From Marsupella aquatica (lineage: Eukaryota > Marchantiophyta), in contig OZ316894.1 of assembly GCA_973895155.1 (NCBI GenBank), positions 26,784,001 through 26,848,000 of the forward strand: a DNA stretch of 64,000 nucleotides, read 5' to 3'. Position numbers and translations under genes: made by a program. Below, piece after piece: positions 1 through 10,615 of the stretch. The notes beneath the pieces were generated by a model. That model was not told the DNA's origin. It did no database searches and saw nothing but the letters and a program-made list of their open reading frames with translations. Positions within the stretch are counted from its first letter, which is position 1, and each line of letters opens with the position of its first letter.

Positions 1-1369
1 GTCAGTGAAATCGGATTCTCCTCTTGAATGTAATTGACTAGTCAACATTCATTGGTTTGGTAAGGTGCATGCTAATGGGGCTTCCAAGAATTGCAAAATG
101 AATCTAAATCCTGCATGGGTGACAGGTGGTGACTCCATGATCGGCACATTCGTTGCCTGTGCCTCATGATTTGTACTTGACTTTGGAATTGACGCAGCTT
201 TGTGCGAAAGCGATTCGTTTTGCCGGTCTGCCTCCCTAGCAATTTCCAGTCTTGCTAGCAAGATTTCCTGTTTGCTCACATCATACAATACCTCGCCGGT
301 TAAGTTTTGACTGCCGAGTATTGAGGAAAACAGCTATCAGATTGGCATGCAAATTCAAACCAAAAAAGAAGAGATATAGATTAATCTCTCTCAAGACCTT
401 CTCCAAGATGAATCTATTTTCTTGAAGTAGGCATGGGCCCAGCAGAAGCAACAGAACATGCTAATCCATTATTCCTAACGAATTCTGCTTCCTCCTGCAT
501 ACACGTGCACTGTCTACGAGCTTTCGGATTTCAATCATACCATCAACGGAGCAAATTTTCTCCTGCAAATAAAGTCCACTTTCCTGCCTTGTCCGATAAT
601 CCTTGAGGAAAGCAATACACAGAGCATCATTCCCATTCTCGCGTAAATTGAGAACTTACGCCTTCATTAAACGCGGAGTAGTTAGCAGCTTTTGAGCACG
701 TTTCACGACCTTATCTTGCAAATCTGCGAAGCTTAGAATACTTGAGTCGCAGATGGAACTTCATATCCTTCTTGGTTGAATCCAGACTGTCAACTCGCTT
801 TGAAGCAGAAGAACATGGCCCCCTTACTAGAATTGGAATGTCTAATCTTCAACCTACATCATCAAGTTGTATCAGATCTGGAATCTGGGAGCGAAAGGCT
901 TCTTCTGCAAAGTCAGTGAACTATGGAACTGATTGCTTAAAGTTCTGTGCTGGTGGCGGTTGCCATCGGCGAATTTTATCGTCATTCGCTTGATTTTACC
1001 GTCTCCTGGCAGCAACGTGAGGTCCCTTCCAGTACCATGTTCACGGCAAGGCAGCTACTGTATGCAAACCCTTCTTCTAATCTACAGACCAAATTTGACG
1101 AAGATATCCAAAGAACTTTCTACATATCTCGCGAAGAGCTTGATTTCACGCATCTATGATTTCGACTCTCAAAACTAAACTCGCATAACATTTTTCTTAG
1201 ATGAAATGGTCTTTGAGCCAGAGAGAGGGATGGTTACAACCCAAATTGCAGAATTCCGAAGACAATGTTACAGAATTGCAGCAACGAAAACCTGATTGTA
1301 TGTGCGCTGCCAGTGGGTACTGCTTTATAGTCACTTTCCAGCCAGCCCAGCACAGTTTTCAATCTGGGT
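1..1369. other. 3' flank of the PPR gene, no gene supported
   Basis: This stretch lies downstream of the minus-strand PPR gene. It holds only short open frames. One minus-strand frame near 49-288 reads a charged, helix-prone peptide and could be an exon of an unknown gene, but it has no ATG start and I recognise no domain. The rest is probably 3' UTR and spacer. I see no repeat or transposon end here. Confidence 0.4.
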
Positions 1370-3916
1370 TCACCAGTAATCACCACAAGAGCACATTCCA
1401 TCTTTGAAATGGTGGAACCTATTTGCATCCCTCGCAATAATCTCGCGTCCGGTCACCTTAGAGATATACTTGGATGCTGAGTGGCAATCTGAACACACCC
1501 GAAGGTTCTTACTTACACGAATTGGTTCTCCCCAAGGTAGGTGCATAAGTCCGTACACAATCGCCAGCTTCTCACTATGAGAGCAAAGAGCTAGCTCTTT
1601 ATCCTCCTCATTCATATCATGCAACACAAGCCGGGTATCCGGAATGTAGCCTTCAGCCTTAAGTTTTTCACTCAATTTATTCAGCTCGGTATATATCGCC
1701 TTCGCTTCTGGGTGAGATGTATCCCCCACAACAAATTCATGGATCTTGTTATCAACTTCAATCCAGCTACGCCCTGGCTCCTTCCAAACACCTCTCTTTT
1801 GCATCATAGTGCGCACAGATGACACCTTCTCCCACTTCCCAGCTGCAGCATAGATATTGGAGAGCAGCACATACGTAGAGGCCTTACCGGGTTCCAACTT
1901 GAAAAGCTCGTTAGCAGCCAGTTCGCCCAGCTCCACGTTACCGTAAGTTCTACAAGCTCCAAGCAAGGCCGTCCAAGTCACATCATTTGGTTCGATCGGC
2001 ATCTCATTGATCAACTGCTTTGCTTCCTCCAAGTGTCCCGCCCGCCCAAGAATGTCCACCATGAGGGTATAGTGAAAAATAGTACGCTCGATACCATAAT
2101 CCTGCGTCATGGCAGAAAAGATTCTACGGCCATCATCGACAAGGCCTCCATGAGAACAGGCTGACAACACAGCTATGAATGACGTCCCGATGGGCTTCAC
2201 TTGGTCTGCATTCATTTTTCTGAAAAGTTCCAGGGCTTCATGCCCATAGCCGTGTTGTGCAAGTCCACCGATCATTATGTTCCATGTGACTACATCGCGT
2301 TTCTCCATTCTGTTAAAAACAAGTCGGGCGTCAGCTATACTGCCAGTCTCTGCATACATGTGAACCAGTGCACTGCCCACACGCAAATCTGACTCCAGTC
2401 CCGCTTTGCTCGCATGGCCATGAACTTCCTTCACCCAATCCAAAGCCCCCTCACTTGCAGATGCATTCAGGATGCTCACATAAGTGAATGCATTTGGTTC
2501 AAAGCCTTCACGTCTCATTTCGAGAAACAGTTGATATGCTTCACGCCCATATCCATGTTGTGCAAGTCCACCGATCAGTACAGTCCATGTGACTACATCG
2601 CGTTTCCCCATTCTGTCAAAAACAAGCCGGGCGTCAGCTATACAGCCACTCTCTGCGTACATGTGAACCAGTGCATTGCCTACACGCAAATCTGACTCCA
2701 GTCCTGCTTTGATAGCATGCCCATGAACGTCCATCACCCACTCCAAAGAATCCGCACCTGCCGAAGAATTCAGGATGCTCACATAAGTGATTACATTTGG
2801 TGTGAAGCCTTCACGTGTCATTTGGAGAAACCGTCGATATGCTTCACGCCCACATCCATGTTGTGCAAGTCCACCGATCATTAAATTCCATGTGACTACA
2901 TCGCGTTTCTCCATTCTGTCAAAAACTCGTTGGGCGTCATCTACACTGCCACCCTGTGTGTACATGTGAATTAGTGCACTGCCCACACGCAAATCCGACT
3001 CCAATCCGGCTTTGCTAGCGTGGCCATGAACTTTCTTCACCCACTCCAAAGGCTCTTTGCTTGCAGACGCATTGAGAATACTTACATAAGTGAATGCATC
3101 TGGTTCGAAGCCTGCACGTCTCATTCGGAGAAACAGTCGATATGCTTCCACACCATCACCACCTACTGCATATGCTCCAATCATAACATTCCATGTAATG
3201 ACATCTCGATTGGTCAACTTTTCGAAAACAATCCTTGCCCCGGTGATGCACCCACATTTTGCGTACATCCGTAGCAGGGCAGTCCCTACACGCACGTCTG
3301 ATTCAAAGCCAGCATGTCGAATACGCTCATGAATTTCTTTTCCGCGTGTTAGAGCTAATGGGCTGGCACATCCTTTCAGGATGCTCAGATATGTCATCTC
3401 ATTAGGCTGCACGCCTTCTTGGTGCATTTGATTAAAAAGGTCCGATACAGATTCAGCATGATTACTATTAGCATATCCTGCTATCATCGCGTTCCAAGTA
3501 ATAACGCTCTTTTTCTCAAGTTGATCAAAAACTCGACGTGCATCTAACAATCCTCCGCATTTGATATACACATTCAAGAGCGTGACTGCTACATATGGAG
3601 GTTTATGAGTTCCACTCTCGATGATGCAATCATGAATTTGCTTGGCTGCTGAAAGGTCTTTCCAATGCGAGCACATTCGAAGAAGTTTAACATACGTGTA
3701 CGAGTCTACAGTAATGCCTCGCTGTAGACGATATTTTAAAACAGCAATTGTTTCATGCACATGCCTACTGCCATTCCCTTTTGCAGTGACTTGAGACCGA
3801 TCTCTCGCGCCGAATCTAACATCGGATTGAAATCCGCAGTGAGTAATCAAATTCGCCCTTGGCTTAACCCATGCTGGAGTTGACCATCCATCCACCCAAA
3901 GTGCTATCCTTGTCAT
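1370..3916 (-). CDS. PLS-class PPR protein with C-terminal E/DYW domain
   Basis: The 848-residue protein is a candidate organelle RNA-binding C-to-U editing factor. Tandem PPR motifs run from about residue 70 to 690, with WN/WT-MI-G and VFD-M signatures. A PG-box region (about 711-721, EPGRSWIEV) leads into a complete DYW deaminase-like domain: HSE at 780-782 (the HxE zinc and catalytic signature), CSDC at 808-811, and the terminal CSCGDYW. The frame is intronless and uninterrupted. An in-frame stop lies just upstream of the ATG at 3916, and this is the first ATG, which fixes the start. The N-terminus is rich in R and K and poor in acidic residues, compatible with an organellar transit peptide (inference). 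Four successive PLS units are almost identical. In the PPR code each motif would read one RNA base, but I did not assign a target. This is the only clear host gene in the window. Confidence 0.93.
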   Translation of the reverse strand: MTRIALWVDGWSTPAWVKPRANLITHCGFQSDVRFGARDRSQVTAKGNGSRHVHETIAVLKYRLQRGITVDSYTYVKLLRMCSHWKDLSAAKQIHDCIIESGTHKPPYVAVTLLNVYIKCGGLLDARRVFDQLEKKSVITWNAMIAGYANSNHAESVSDLFNQMHQEGVQPNEMTYLSILKGCASPLALTRGKEIHERIRHAGFESDVRVGTALLRMYAKCGCITGARIVFEKLTNRDVITWNVMIGAYAVGGDGVEAYRLFLRMRRAGFEPDAFTYVSILNASASKEPLEWVKKVHGHASKAGLESDLRVGSALIHMYTQGGSVDDAQRVFDRMEKRDVVTWNLMIGGLAQHGCGREAYRRFLQMTREGFTPNVITYVSILNSSAGADSLEWVMDVHGHAIKAGLESDLRVGNALVHMYAESGCIADARLVFDRMGKRDVVTWTVLIGGLAQHGYGREAYQLFLEMRREGFEPNAFTYVSILNASASEGALDWVKEVHGHASKAGLESDLRVGSALVHMYAETGSIADARLVFNRMEKRDVVTWNIMIGGLAQHGYGHEALELFRKMNADQVKPIGTSFIAVLSACSHGGLVDDGRRIFSAMTQDYGIERTIFHYTLMVDILGRAGHLEEAKQLINEMPIEPNDVTWTALLGACRTYGNVELGELAANELFKLEPGKASTYVLLSNIYAAAGKWEKVSSVRTMMQKRGVWKEPGRSWIEVDNKIHEFVVGDTSHPEAKAIYTELNKLSEKLKAEGYIPDTRLVLHDMNEEDKELALCSHSEKLAIVYGLMHLPWGEPIRVSKNLRVCSDCHSASKYISKVTGREIIARDANRFHHFKDGMCSCGDYW
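2285..3193 (-). repeat. 303-bp tandem repeats inside the PPR gene
   Basis: Three consecutive 303-bp (101-codon) PLS triplets, at about residues 242-342, 343-443 and 444-544, are very alike. Each carries MIGGLAQHG or a variant, GFEPNAFTYVSILN or a variant, and KAGLESDLRVG. Part of a further unit follows. The similarity is visible at DNA level on both strands, pointing to recent duplication or gene conversion within the array. Confidence 0.85.
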
Positions 3917-4614
3917 CTTATGATTGAACTGAAGTGCTCTGGGCTTCCTCTGTCAGCACCGCAACCCACGATCAGATCTCGTACCAGGATAAAATCCAGG
4001 AGATTCCACGAGGTGCAATTAATTTGAAGTTATTTCTTGAGGACTATGTTTCCCAACGATCGTTCCACAGTGAATGTTCAGAAATAGATAGCAGACCGGT
4101 AAGTTCTGGAGTTCAAGTGTGCATTCCTACCTCCGTCCAAACATGTATTTTCTCGTCTCTGTTGCTCTGCTGTGATCTTTGGTAATGATAACTTGAAAAA
4201 GTTGTATTACTCCTCTTCAACTGAGAGTAACGGCTATCTGTCAAGAATGCAATGATCTTACAATAGACTACTGAAATAATTGTGAAAGGCATATCCAGGT
4301 TACTTGAGAAGCTCATTCATACTCCCGTCTTTCACTGTAACCATAGAAAGGACAGAGGCAAGAGCCTATCGAATTGGCACTAAGGAACTTCAGCAGCAGT
4401 CACATTCGATCATTGGGTTTTGCATAGGATAGACTCTTACGACACCTTGACAAGTGTTCATTTGTGCGTTCCCTACACTGTCCTTTCTATGCTATACACA
4501 AACCAGAATCTCAAGTTTTTTTAACCGAGATTGAAATTCACAAATAAAGCCTGACCAGCATCTGTAGATTAGAGAATCCATTGTGATTAGACACATATGA
4601 CATGAATGTGACAG

Positions 4615-4695
4615 CCCCCTCCCCCCACCCCACTCCCCCCCGCCCCCCGCGCCCCCCCCCCCTCTCCACCCCACCCCGCCCCGCCCTCTCTCCCT
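4615..4695. repeat. C-rich low-complexity tract (G-tracts on minus strand)
   Basis: About 80 bases are almost entirely C with scattered A, T and G, including several runs of six or more C. The minus strand therefore carries many G-runs of three or more, the sequence requirement for intramolecular G-quadruplexes. The open frame across it on the minus strand is glycine-rich and is only a compositional artefact. Confidence 0.85.
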
Positions 4696-6600
4696 GTGTT
4701 CCTTGGAGATATAAAAATAATCATTCAAGTAAAGTCTTCACCTCATAGCAGGAAATTCACTGAACTACAAACTACAAATGTCACACCGTGGTGTTGGAAC
4801 AAGAGGTCCTATTCAAAAGTAGGTACGCATAACGTCGAAATCGCTCTTCAGTCTCATTACCTGAAGCCCTTGTACAAGAACAATGGCTGATGCCCATACC
4901 AATTGAACCAGACGACGAAGGATGAAGTCTGCAGATCAAACGTTTTTGTTGAGAATGCATTCCGGGTCGTTTGATCACATCATAATCCAACAAATGACAT
5001 GCATACAAAATTAATCATACCTGGTTGTGGCGTGTTGCCTAAAGCGGTCCATATCCAAAATTTCCATCGCGTCAGATTCGTTCCCGTGCCGGGACTACAG
5101 AGCTTAATGGTACAGTTGTGAGAAATATGATCCTACCTGTTTGACAAACATTCAAATCAGTTTAGGTAGTGCAATCTTGCAGAGCCCTCAAATCTCAAGT
5201 CTCATCTTTCCTTCCCCTTGGACTAAGGCAAAAATTCACTAAGTGAAGGCTCTGTTGGGGAAACCTTCGGGCAGGGGAATCTCAGCTCAACGCAACAGTT
5301 GAACCCCCTGAAGGCATGGGAGTAGCAGTATCTTCTCCAGGATGACGTCCTCCTTCATTAACAATTTAGAATTAAGAATTGCTGCACTCTTCTAAGAATT
5401 ATCCCAGCTTTGCCATCCACACTTGAGAATCAAAACTACAGGTTTTGAGAGGGAAAAGTATGAGAATTAACAAATCCCAAAGCAACCACCAGCATACCTG
5501 CACATTGCCCCCTGAAAAAGTTTGGCGCAAGTGCTCTTGTTTATCACCCTCCAAGAAAGAACCTTTTCCAACCGAACTGTCCTGCATACAAACGAAAAAT
5601 TGACGACATTTCTTCAAAGAGGAACTTGTGAACAGGTGATATTGATATGCAGAGCGTGTAAGTAGCAAATTGGGCAGGCTCGACAATTCTTTCAGAATAA
5701 GAAGTTCAAGCAAGTGGGAACAAAATTGATCTAGGATGTGATGGGGCAATAAAAGAAGCTCATAACGGGGACATCCTTTAAAGTTTGACATGTCTAAAAA
5801 AAGAGGCAAATGCTTATAATTGCAGGCAGCAGGAGACGTCATCTAAGAATTGAGCAGGACTTGAATCAGGATGAAGAGACGAAAAGTATCTCAGACTGAA
5901 AAAGAGATTCTGTCCTGCTTCCTTGGGCACTAAGAGTTGACAAGTATTGTTGCCCCGCAAATTAGGGTTGAAACGCAGACGATCATCGAGTATGGCTAGG
6001 GCCTTCCTAGGAATTCTCTGCCCAAAAGACATCGCGAAGGCGGTGTAAGAGTGGTAACGCGAACTTAACAGGGATCACTGGATTCGTCAGCGAGCTACAC
6101 ACAGCTCGGTACCAGCTCCCCGACAAGTAAGTAAAGCGACATCAAATAATGAGGTACGACAAGTAATTCTTAGCAGTTGTGAATTCTACAAGCATTACCA
6201 GCTTGCGACAGCCCGAGATCGGGATAGCCAGCGGGGATCTCCTTCGATTCATGTAGAGATGTAGGTGGCGAGGAAGAGGAAGAGGAGGAGCACTGAGAAG
6301 CGGCACTGTTAAACCTGAGCTGTCACTCGCATTCTCGCAGAAACCTTTATCTTCAGTTGGAATTCAGCTGAACTGAGCCCAGCTACGTGAGCCGAACTGC
6401 GTATTCCGAATTCGAACTGCGATTCGACTGGGGATTGATTGCCAACAGTTAAACCACAACTGCCCCTGCAAAGGGCTACGGGTAACAAAACAATTGTGCC
6501 GCTGATCCAATTGAGGTGAGGTAAAAGAAGAGATTTGACTGCACTATGATGTCCTGAGGATCCCTCAATAGCCACAACTAAATGCATCACTCAGAGAAAA

Positions 6601-6717
6601 CTTAAACTAAGACTCTCTGGTGGTTTGAGAGAATACTTCCACACTTCACGACTCTTCAACTTAAACTAAGATTCTGTGGTGGTTGAGAGAATAAATGCGC
6701 ACTTCACGACTCTCAAA
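6601..6717. repeat. 59-bp tandem duplication
   Basis: Two imperfect copies (6601-6659 and 6660-6717) both run from CTTAAACTAAGA through TCT-TGGTGGTT and GAGAGAATA to CACTTCACGACTCT. Related words (TGAGGATCC and CTCAATA) flank the pair at about 6556 and 6759, suggesting a larger degenerate repeat cassette. No coding content was seen. Confidence 0.7.
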
Positions 6718-6960
6718 TGTCTGCAGACCAGATTGTGATGGACAAGATTGTGATGTAGTGAGGATCCTCAATATACATCATTCTAGTGCTTGACTATTTT
6801 AACTTATTGAAAAATATATTAAAAACCTAAGTTATACTATCACTCCTAAATTTATTAAATCATAGAAATATAAGATAACTATAAAGTATAGAAATATAAG
6901 ATAATAAGAAATATAAAGTAACTATAAATTTGCAATGATGGAAAATTGAAGCGCATCAAA

Positions 6961-6996
6961 CTGTGTGCCCAAGTACAACTGTGTGCCCAAGTACAA
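6961..6996. repeat. perfect 18-bp tandem repeat, two copies
   Basis: CTGTGTGCCCAAGTACAA occurs twice with no gap (6961-6978 and 6979-6996). It is probably a replication-slippage duplication. No function is implied. Confidence 0.9.
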
Positions 6997-7077
6997 CGAG
7001 GCGCGGGCCAGAGGAGGTTGTGTGTCATGGAATGATTCTTTAAATGTAAAATAGTACTTGCTCTGCACAGCAGATCT

Positions 7078-7140
7078 GTGTGATGCACTGGTAGAAGAGC
7101 CTAGTCTGGTCCTTGAGGTAGTGTGTTCAAGTCGGGCATG
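7078..7140 (+). repeat. degenerate tRNA-like module, possible SINE head
   Basis: TGGTAGAAGAGC at 7089-7100 resembles a tRNA D-loop/A-box. GTGTTCAAGTCG at 7123-7134 resembles a T-loop/B-box, and the spacing is tRNA-like. There is no foldable acceptor stem or clear anticodon arm, so it is not a functional tRNA gene. It may be the 5' head of a tRNA-derived SINE or a chance match. Confidence 0.3.
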
Positions 7141-8183
7141 AAGTAATTTTCTTTTCCAATCAACTCACGGCAGAGAAAAGGTGGCAGAGTAATAAATGAG
7201 CTTAAAGGGGTTCAATCAATTCCTACATTGAAATATATGTGGAGGAGTGCCTTGTTTGGAGGTGGTGTCTTCTGATTCCTTATCTTTCTTCCCCCTAATC
7301 TTCTTCCCATCATACTCTAGGTGTGGTGCATCCCATGGCTCCCTAAACCCAAGAAACCCCCCGGCACAAGCCGATTTCCGCAGGTTTCGCTCTTGGCAAG
7401 GCTGGTTCTGCGGCTTATCGGCATGGGACGCTGCTACTAACATTTTACACACATATACGGTCTAGATTCTATGTCTTCCCTTGTCTTCCTCTCCTGGTCT
7501 TCCTTTAGATATGTTTGGATTCCGCCGCCGGAATGATCCCCAATTGGCTTGGGTTAGCCGCTAAGACCTCTCTCAGCTCAACACATCCAACTCTTACCAC
7601 CCTGCTTAAGTCCCTTCTCTCTTGGTTGATGTGGGCAATCTTCAAACAAGTTAATGCGACACACAAATAGCAAAATGACTCCTTCTGACTGAGTTATACC
7701 ATACACTTGCCATACAAACAGTACTTCTCATACACAAGACACAAGATCTGCGAACTAAGCCGTGAGGCCAACTCTATTCAGCTCTTAGGCATGAGGAAAC
7801 ATGAATATACACAAGGGTCACTGTATAACTAACCAAGAGCTACTTTTACTACTTGATCCCAGCCCTGTTGGTGCACTAAAAACTTGCTAAAGAAGAAGGC
7901 CCTTAACTCCCCGCTACCCAGGTACTTATCCTGGCAGCGGATCCGCCTAATTCCTTGTAGCATAAGCCTAATCTATCCTAAGTGTAATCTACCTATGTAC
8001 AGCGAGGCAGGAGCACAAGTGTTGCTCTTACCAGTGGATCCGCAATCCCACTAATCTAAGTGTTAGGGCCGCCCCTTGGTCCTGATCCTAATTTCTAAAC
8101 TTAGAGATTTGCGCCCGCCTTGCCCACTCACGCCTCCTCCCTCCACGTCCGCCCTCCTTTAAAGGAGCGGCCCTCCACCACCG

Positions 8184-9023
8184 TCATGGTAGTGGTGGTT
8201 GATCCTCAATGGACGCCCCCAACGCTTCCTCCGTAGCCACTGCCGTAGGTCCATCTTCTGACAGATTACCTGCCCTAGACCAAGTCAACTCTCCCACGGC
8301 CTGACCGGGTCCACCCTCTGCTTCGGCCTCCCCTTCGGCTACGGCCTCAGATCCAGCTACGGCCTCCCCGGCCTGCTCTAGTGGTGGCTCCGCTACCCCG
8401 GTTTCATCAATGATCGTCCGGCCTCGGCCTTGCCATCCTCGCCTTCTAGGATAGTTGAATCCTCTGTTGTGACCTTGCCTGAGGCTGGTGCCGTTTTCTC
8501 CTCCTTGGTCATGGTGGCTTGAGAAGCCGTGTTGCTCCCTGACCCGAAAGGTTTTCGCTTCTTCCTCTTCCCTGGTTCGGCAGCTGGCCCCTCCCTTTGC
8601 CACTTACCTCCGGCACCGGTGCAAGTGTCGCGGCTTGTCCCTTGGCCAGTACTACCCCTGGCAACTTTGTTGCCACAAGCACTTAAATACTGCGGCTTGT
8701 TTCTTCAGCTGCTCCGTTTGGTTGTCGGCCCGCCGTTGTAAGTTCTCCATCTTCCGCGTGCTTTCCTCCAACTCCTCCTGCGTTTCGTCTAGGTCCCTGC
8801 GTGCCTCCTCTAGCTCCTTCTGGGCTTCCTCCAATTCCTTCTTTAAGGTAGCCCTCTCTTCCTGGGTTGCTCTCAGCTCCCTATCGAGCTCCGTTACGAC
8901 CTCAAACTCCATCTGGTTCATCTTGGCGTAAGTTTGATCAAGCTGGTCGTCCTTCTCATGCAGGTCGGCCTTGAAGCTGGCCATCAGGGATGCAAGCTCT
9001 TGCTGCAGCACAATAATCCCTTG
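8184..9023 (-). pseudogene. ORF3 of element A, C-terminal part (broken)
   Basis: This minus-strand remnant encodes the end of the LTR-borne coiled-coil protein. The piece at 9011-8652 shows heptad-rich E/K/L/Q sequence ending LKKQAAVFKC. After a frame break, 8603-8184 carries a variable EAVAEGE-like acidic tail and the conserved terminus. It matches the C-terminal third of ORF3 in element E, with several indels. Element B splits the coding sequence at 9024-9028. It is unlikely to be functional. Confidence 0.8.
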
Positions 9024-9028
9024 ATAGG
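9024..9028. repeat. target-site duplication of element B (ATAGG)
   Basis: ATAGG at 9024-9028 recurs at 28606-28610, directly flanking the TG...CA ends of B. In intact LTR copies the same place reads CCTTGATAGGATTTCC, so joining across B restores element A. Confidence 0.92.
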
Positions 9029-9387
9029 TGTGACGCCGCTGGTACGGCGAGTAATGAGTTATTCAGTCTAAACCGTGCTTAGCACGCGCGTTAGGGGTAT
9101 CTTAAGCCGCTATGATTAGCATAACAACAGTATTTAGGTAGCCATTATGAGTAGGAAATCATTAGTCAATAAGGGGAATTCATGTTTGGGTTGGCGGCGC
9201 GTCGCCATTTGCACGCCCGGGTTACGAGCGTGGAGGGGCCCCTCCCTCCGGTCTGTATAACAAACTTTGGGAGGCATCCACTGACACGCGATGACTCAGA
9301 CCGGCGGAGTGGCCGGTACACTACAAGCGTGAACGGTTCAGCCTATAGGCAACGAGGAGATGTCGGGGGAGCGACAAGCCCTCAAGG

Positions 9388-9396
9388 TATAAAAAG
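9388..9396 (+). promoter_or_regulatory. TATA box in LTR B
   Basis: TATAAAAAG lies about 100 bases before the ATG of the ORF carried in B (9496) and about 360 bases from the LTR start. If transcription starts about 30 bases downstream, the ORF would lie in R/U5 of this LTR rather than in U3. Confidence 0.6.
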
Positions 9397-9495
9397 GGAG
9401 CCGACCCTTTGTAGTGCACCAGTCCATCAGTCCGCGCGCCAGCTTCGACCCCAGCTCTCTCGTTCGCTCTTACTCGCCACTACTATCTCCTCTGA

Positions 9496-10615
9496 ATGTC
9501 GCACACGGTCCTCTCCAGTTCGGCCAGTCGATTCTGGACGCAGTTCCTATCTACCGGAAGACACTTGGCCGACTCGTTGAAACACGCCAACCCGCACCGA
9601 TACAAAATCGAACGCGAGTACGAGAGAGCCATCCGCCTAGCAGGACGACACCGCTATATCCTTAACTTTGACTACCCATCTCAGAGCGAGCTCTACCGAC
9701 CAGCAGAGGTATCTGGGTACTTCTTCAACGAAGACAAATATATCGGTTTTGGGGAAGCATTGCTTCGGCTCTCGGACAAGGTCTTCAATATCCCGGGTAC
9801 GATCGACTTGCAACGACATCACTTCGACCACATCCCTACTCAGGTTCAGGCTATCATCAACAACGAGTCCAGCGCTACCCGTCCGACAAGGACATCTGCA
9901 CTTGCTTTGGAGAACCTCTACCAGCACCTGCAAAGCTTCATGGGAACTAGACCCTCAACCGCCGGCGCCGGCCCAGTCGGCCCCATACCCGTACCCGCAC
10001 CAATTCAGCTTCAGCCTCAACTTTAGCCTCAACTTCAGCCTCAACCTCAACCTAGCCAAACCCAACCGCCGATTGCCCCGCCAGTACAAGTACGCTCTGT
10101 CATCGACGCAGTGGATCTTAGCGACGACAACGAGGCTACCCCACCCTTGCTCAGGCGGCCCAGAAGAGCAAACACTCAAGGGGCCGATACTACATCGTCC
10201 CCTCCCCATGCTCGGACCCAAGGAGCGGCTCCAGCAGACAACACGGTGACCGTGGCCGCTCCCGGCCCATTACTAAAGGTGGTAGCACTACCTATGCCCG
10301 ATAGAGAGGATGGGGAGGTGTCACCTTCCCCGAGCCAGTCACGGGGGAAGAAGAGGAAGGAACCCACCATTGTATCCGGGTTACCATTGGCCACGGTAGC
10401 CGTGGCCAAGGTGACAATGCACCGCATGGGGGAAAACGTGCATAAAAACATCCTCCATCCCAAGCATGCGGTGTACCTGAAGACTCAGGGATTCGAGCAC
10501 CTCGCCTCTCTCCCCTGGAACACTTGCAGGTACTACGGGGAGGACATGACGGAATTCGTCAGGAATTATGATGACGCACGTCAACAAACTTGGCTGCGGG
10601 GAAGGAATATGTCCC
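9496..10615 (+). pseudogene. LTR-B ORF, 5' part (one stop, interrupted by C)
   Basis: The frame opens with ATG at 9496 and runs to the C insertion point. One in-frame TAG at 10024-10026 falls in a Q/P/L-rich repeat where neighbouring units read CAG, so it looks like a Q-to-stop change. Past the stop comes a basic/proline linker with KKRKEP, then a region with GFEHLASLPWN, EFV and MSLTEERLKMIFRLPEG. This resembles the GLEAFVRLPW...EFVGSW...LTPKVIAEVFGLP region of the C-type ORF3. The frame continues exactly in phase at 26182 once element C and one GTCCC are left out. Function is unknown. The domain faintly recalls plant transposon-associated (PF20167-like) or mobile-domain proteins, which I could not test. 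Confidence 0.75.
10611..10615. repeat. target-site duplication of element C (GTCCC)
   Basis: GTCCC at 10611-10615 recurs at 26177-26181, flanking the outer LTR ends of C. Joining across it keeps the B reading frame open. Confidence 0.95.

Larger units (their letters stand above)
3917..7077. other. intergenic region upstream of the PPR gene
   Basis: This 3.2-kb stretch includes the promoter side of the PPR gene. The minus strand has two modest open frames (about 5399-5842 and 5814-6032) that I cannot assign to any family. Low-complexity and short tandem repeats are listed separately. From about 6780 to 6950 the sequence is strongly AT-rich, with repeated ATAGAAATATAAGATAA-like words. I see no convincing gene. 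Confidence 0.45.

Noticed and set aside
2285-3193. CRISPR-like regular repeats
   Set aside because: The 303-bp spacing is explained by PPR triplets in one open frame, and the genome is eukaryotic.
4492-4728. Glycine-rich minus-strand frame
   Set aside because: It is only the translation of the C-rich low-complexity tract.
5399-6032. Two minus-strand frames as a possible host gene
   Set aside because: No domain, no convincing splice pattern and no ATG-anchored long frame; left as unassigned intergenic sequence.
7216-7465. Short overlapping frames on both strands across 7322
   Set aside because: They span the LTR end of element A and flanking DNA, with no conserved coding signal.
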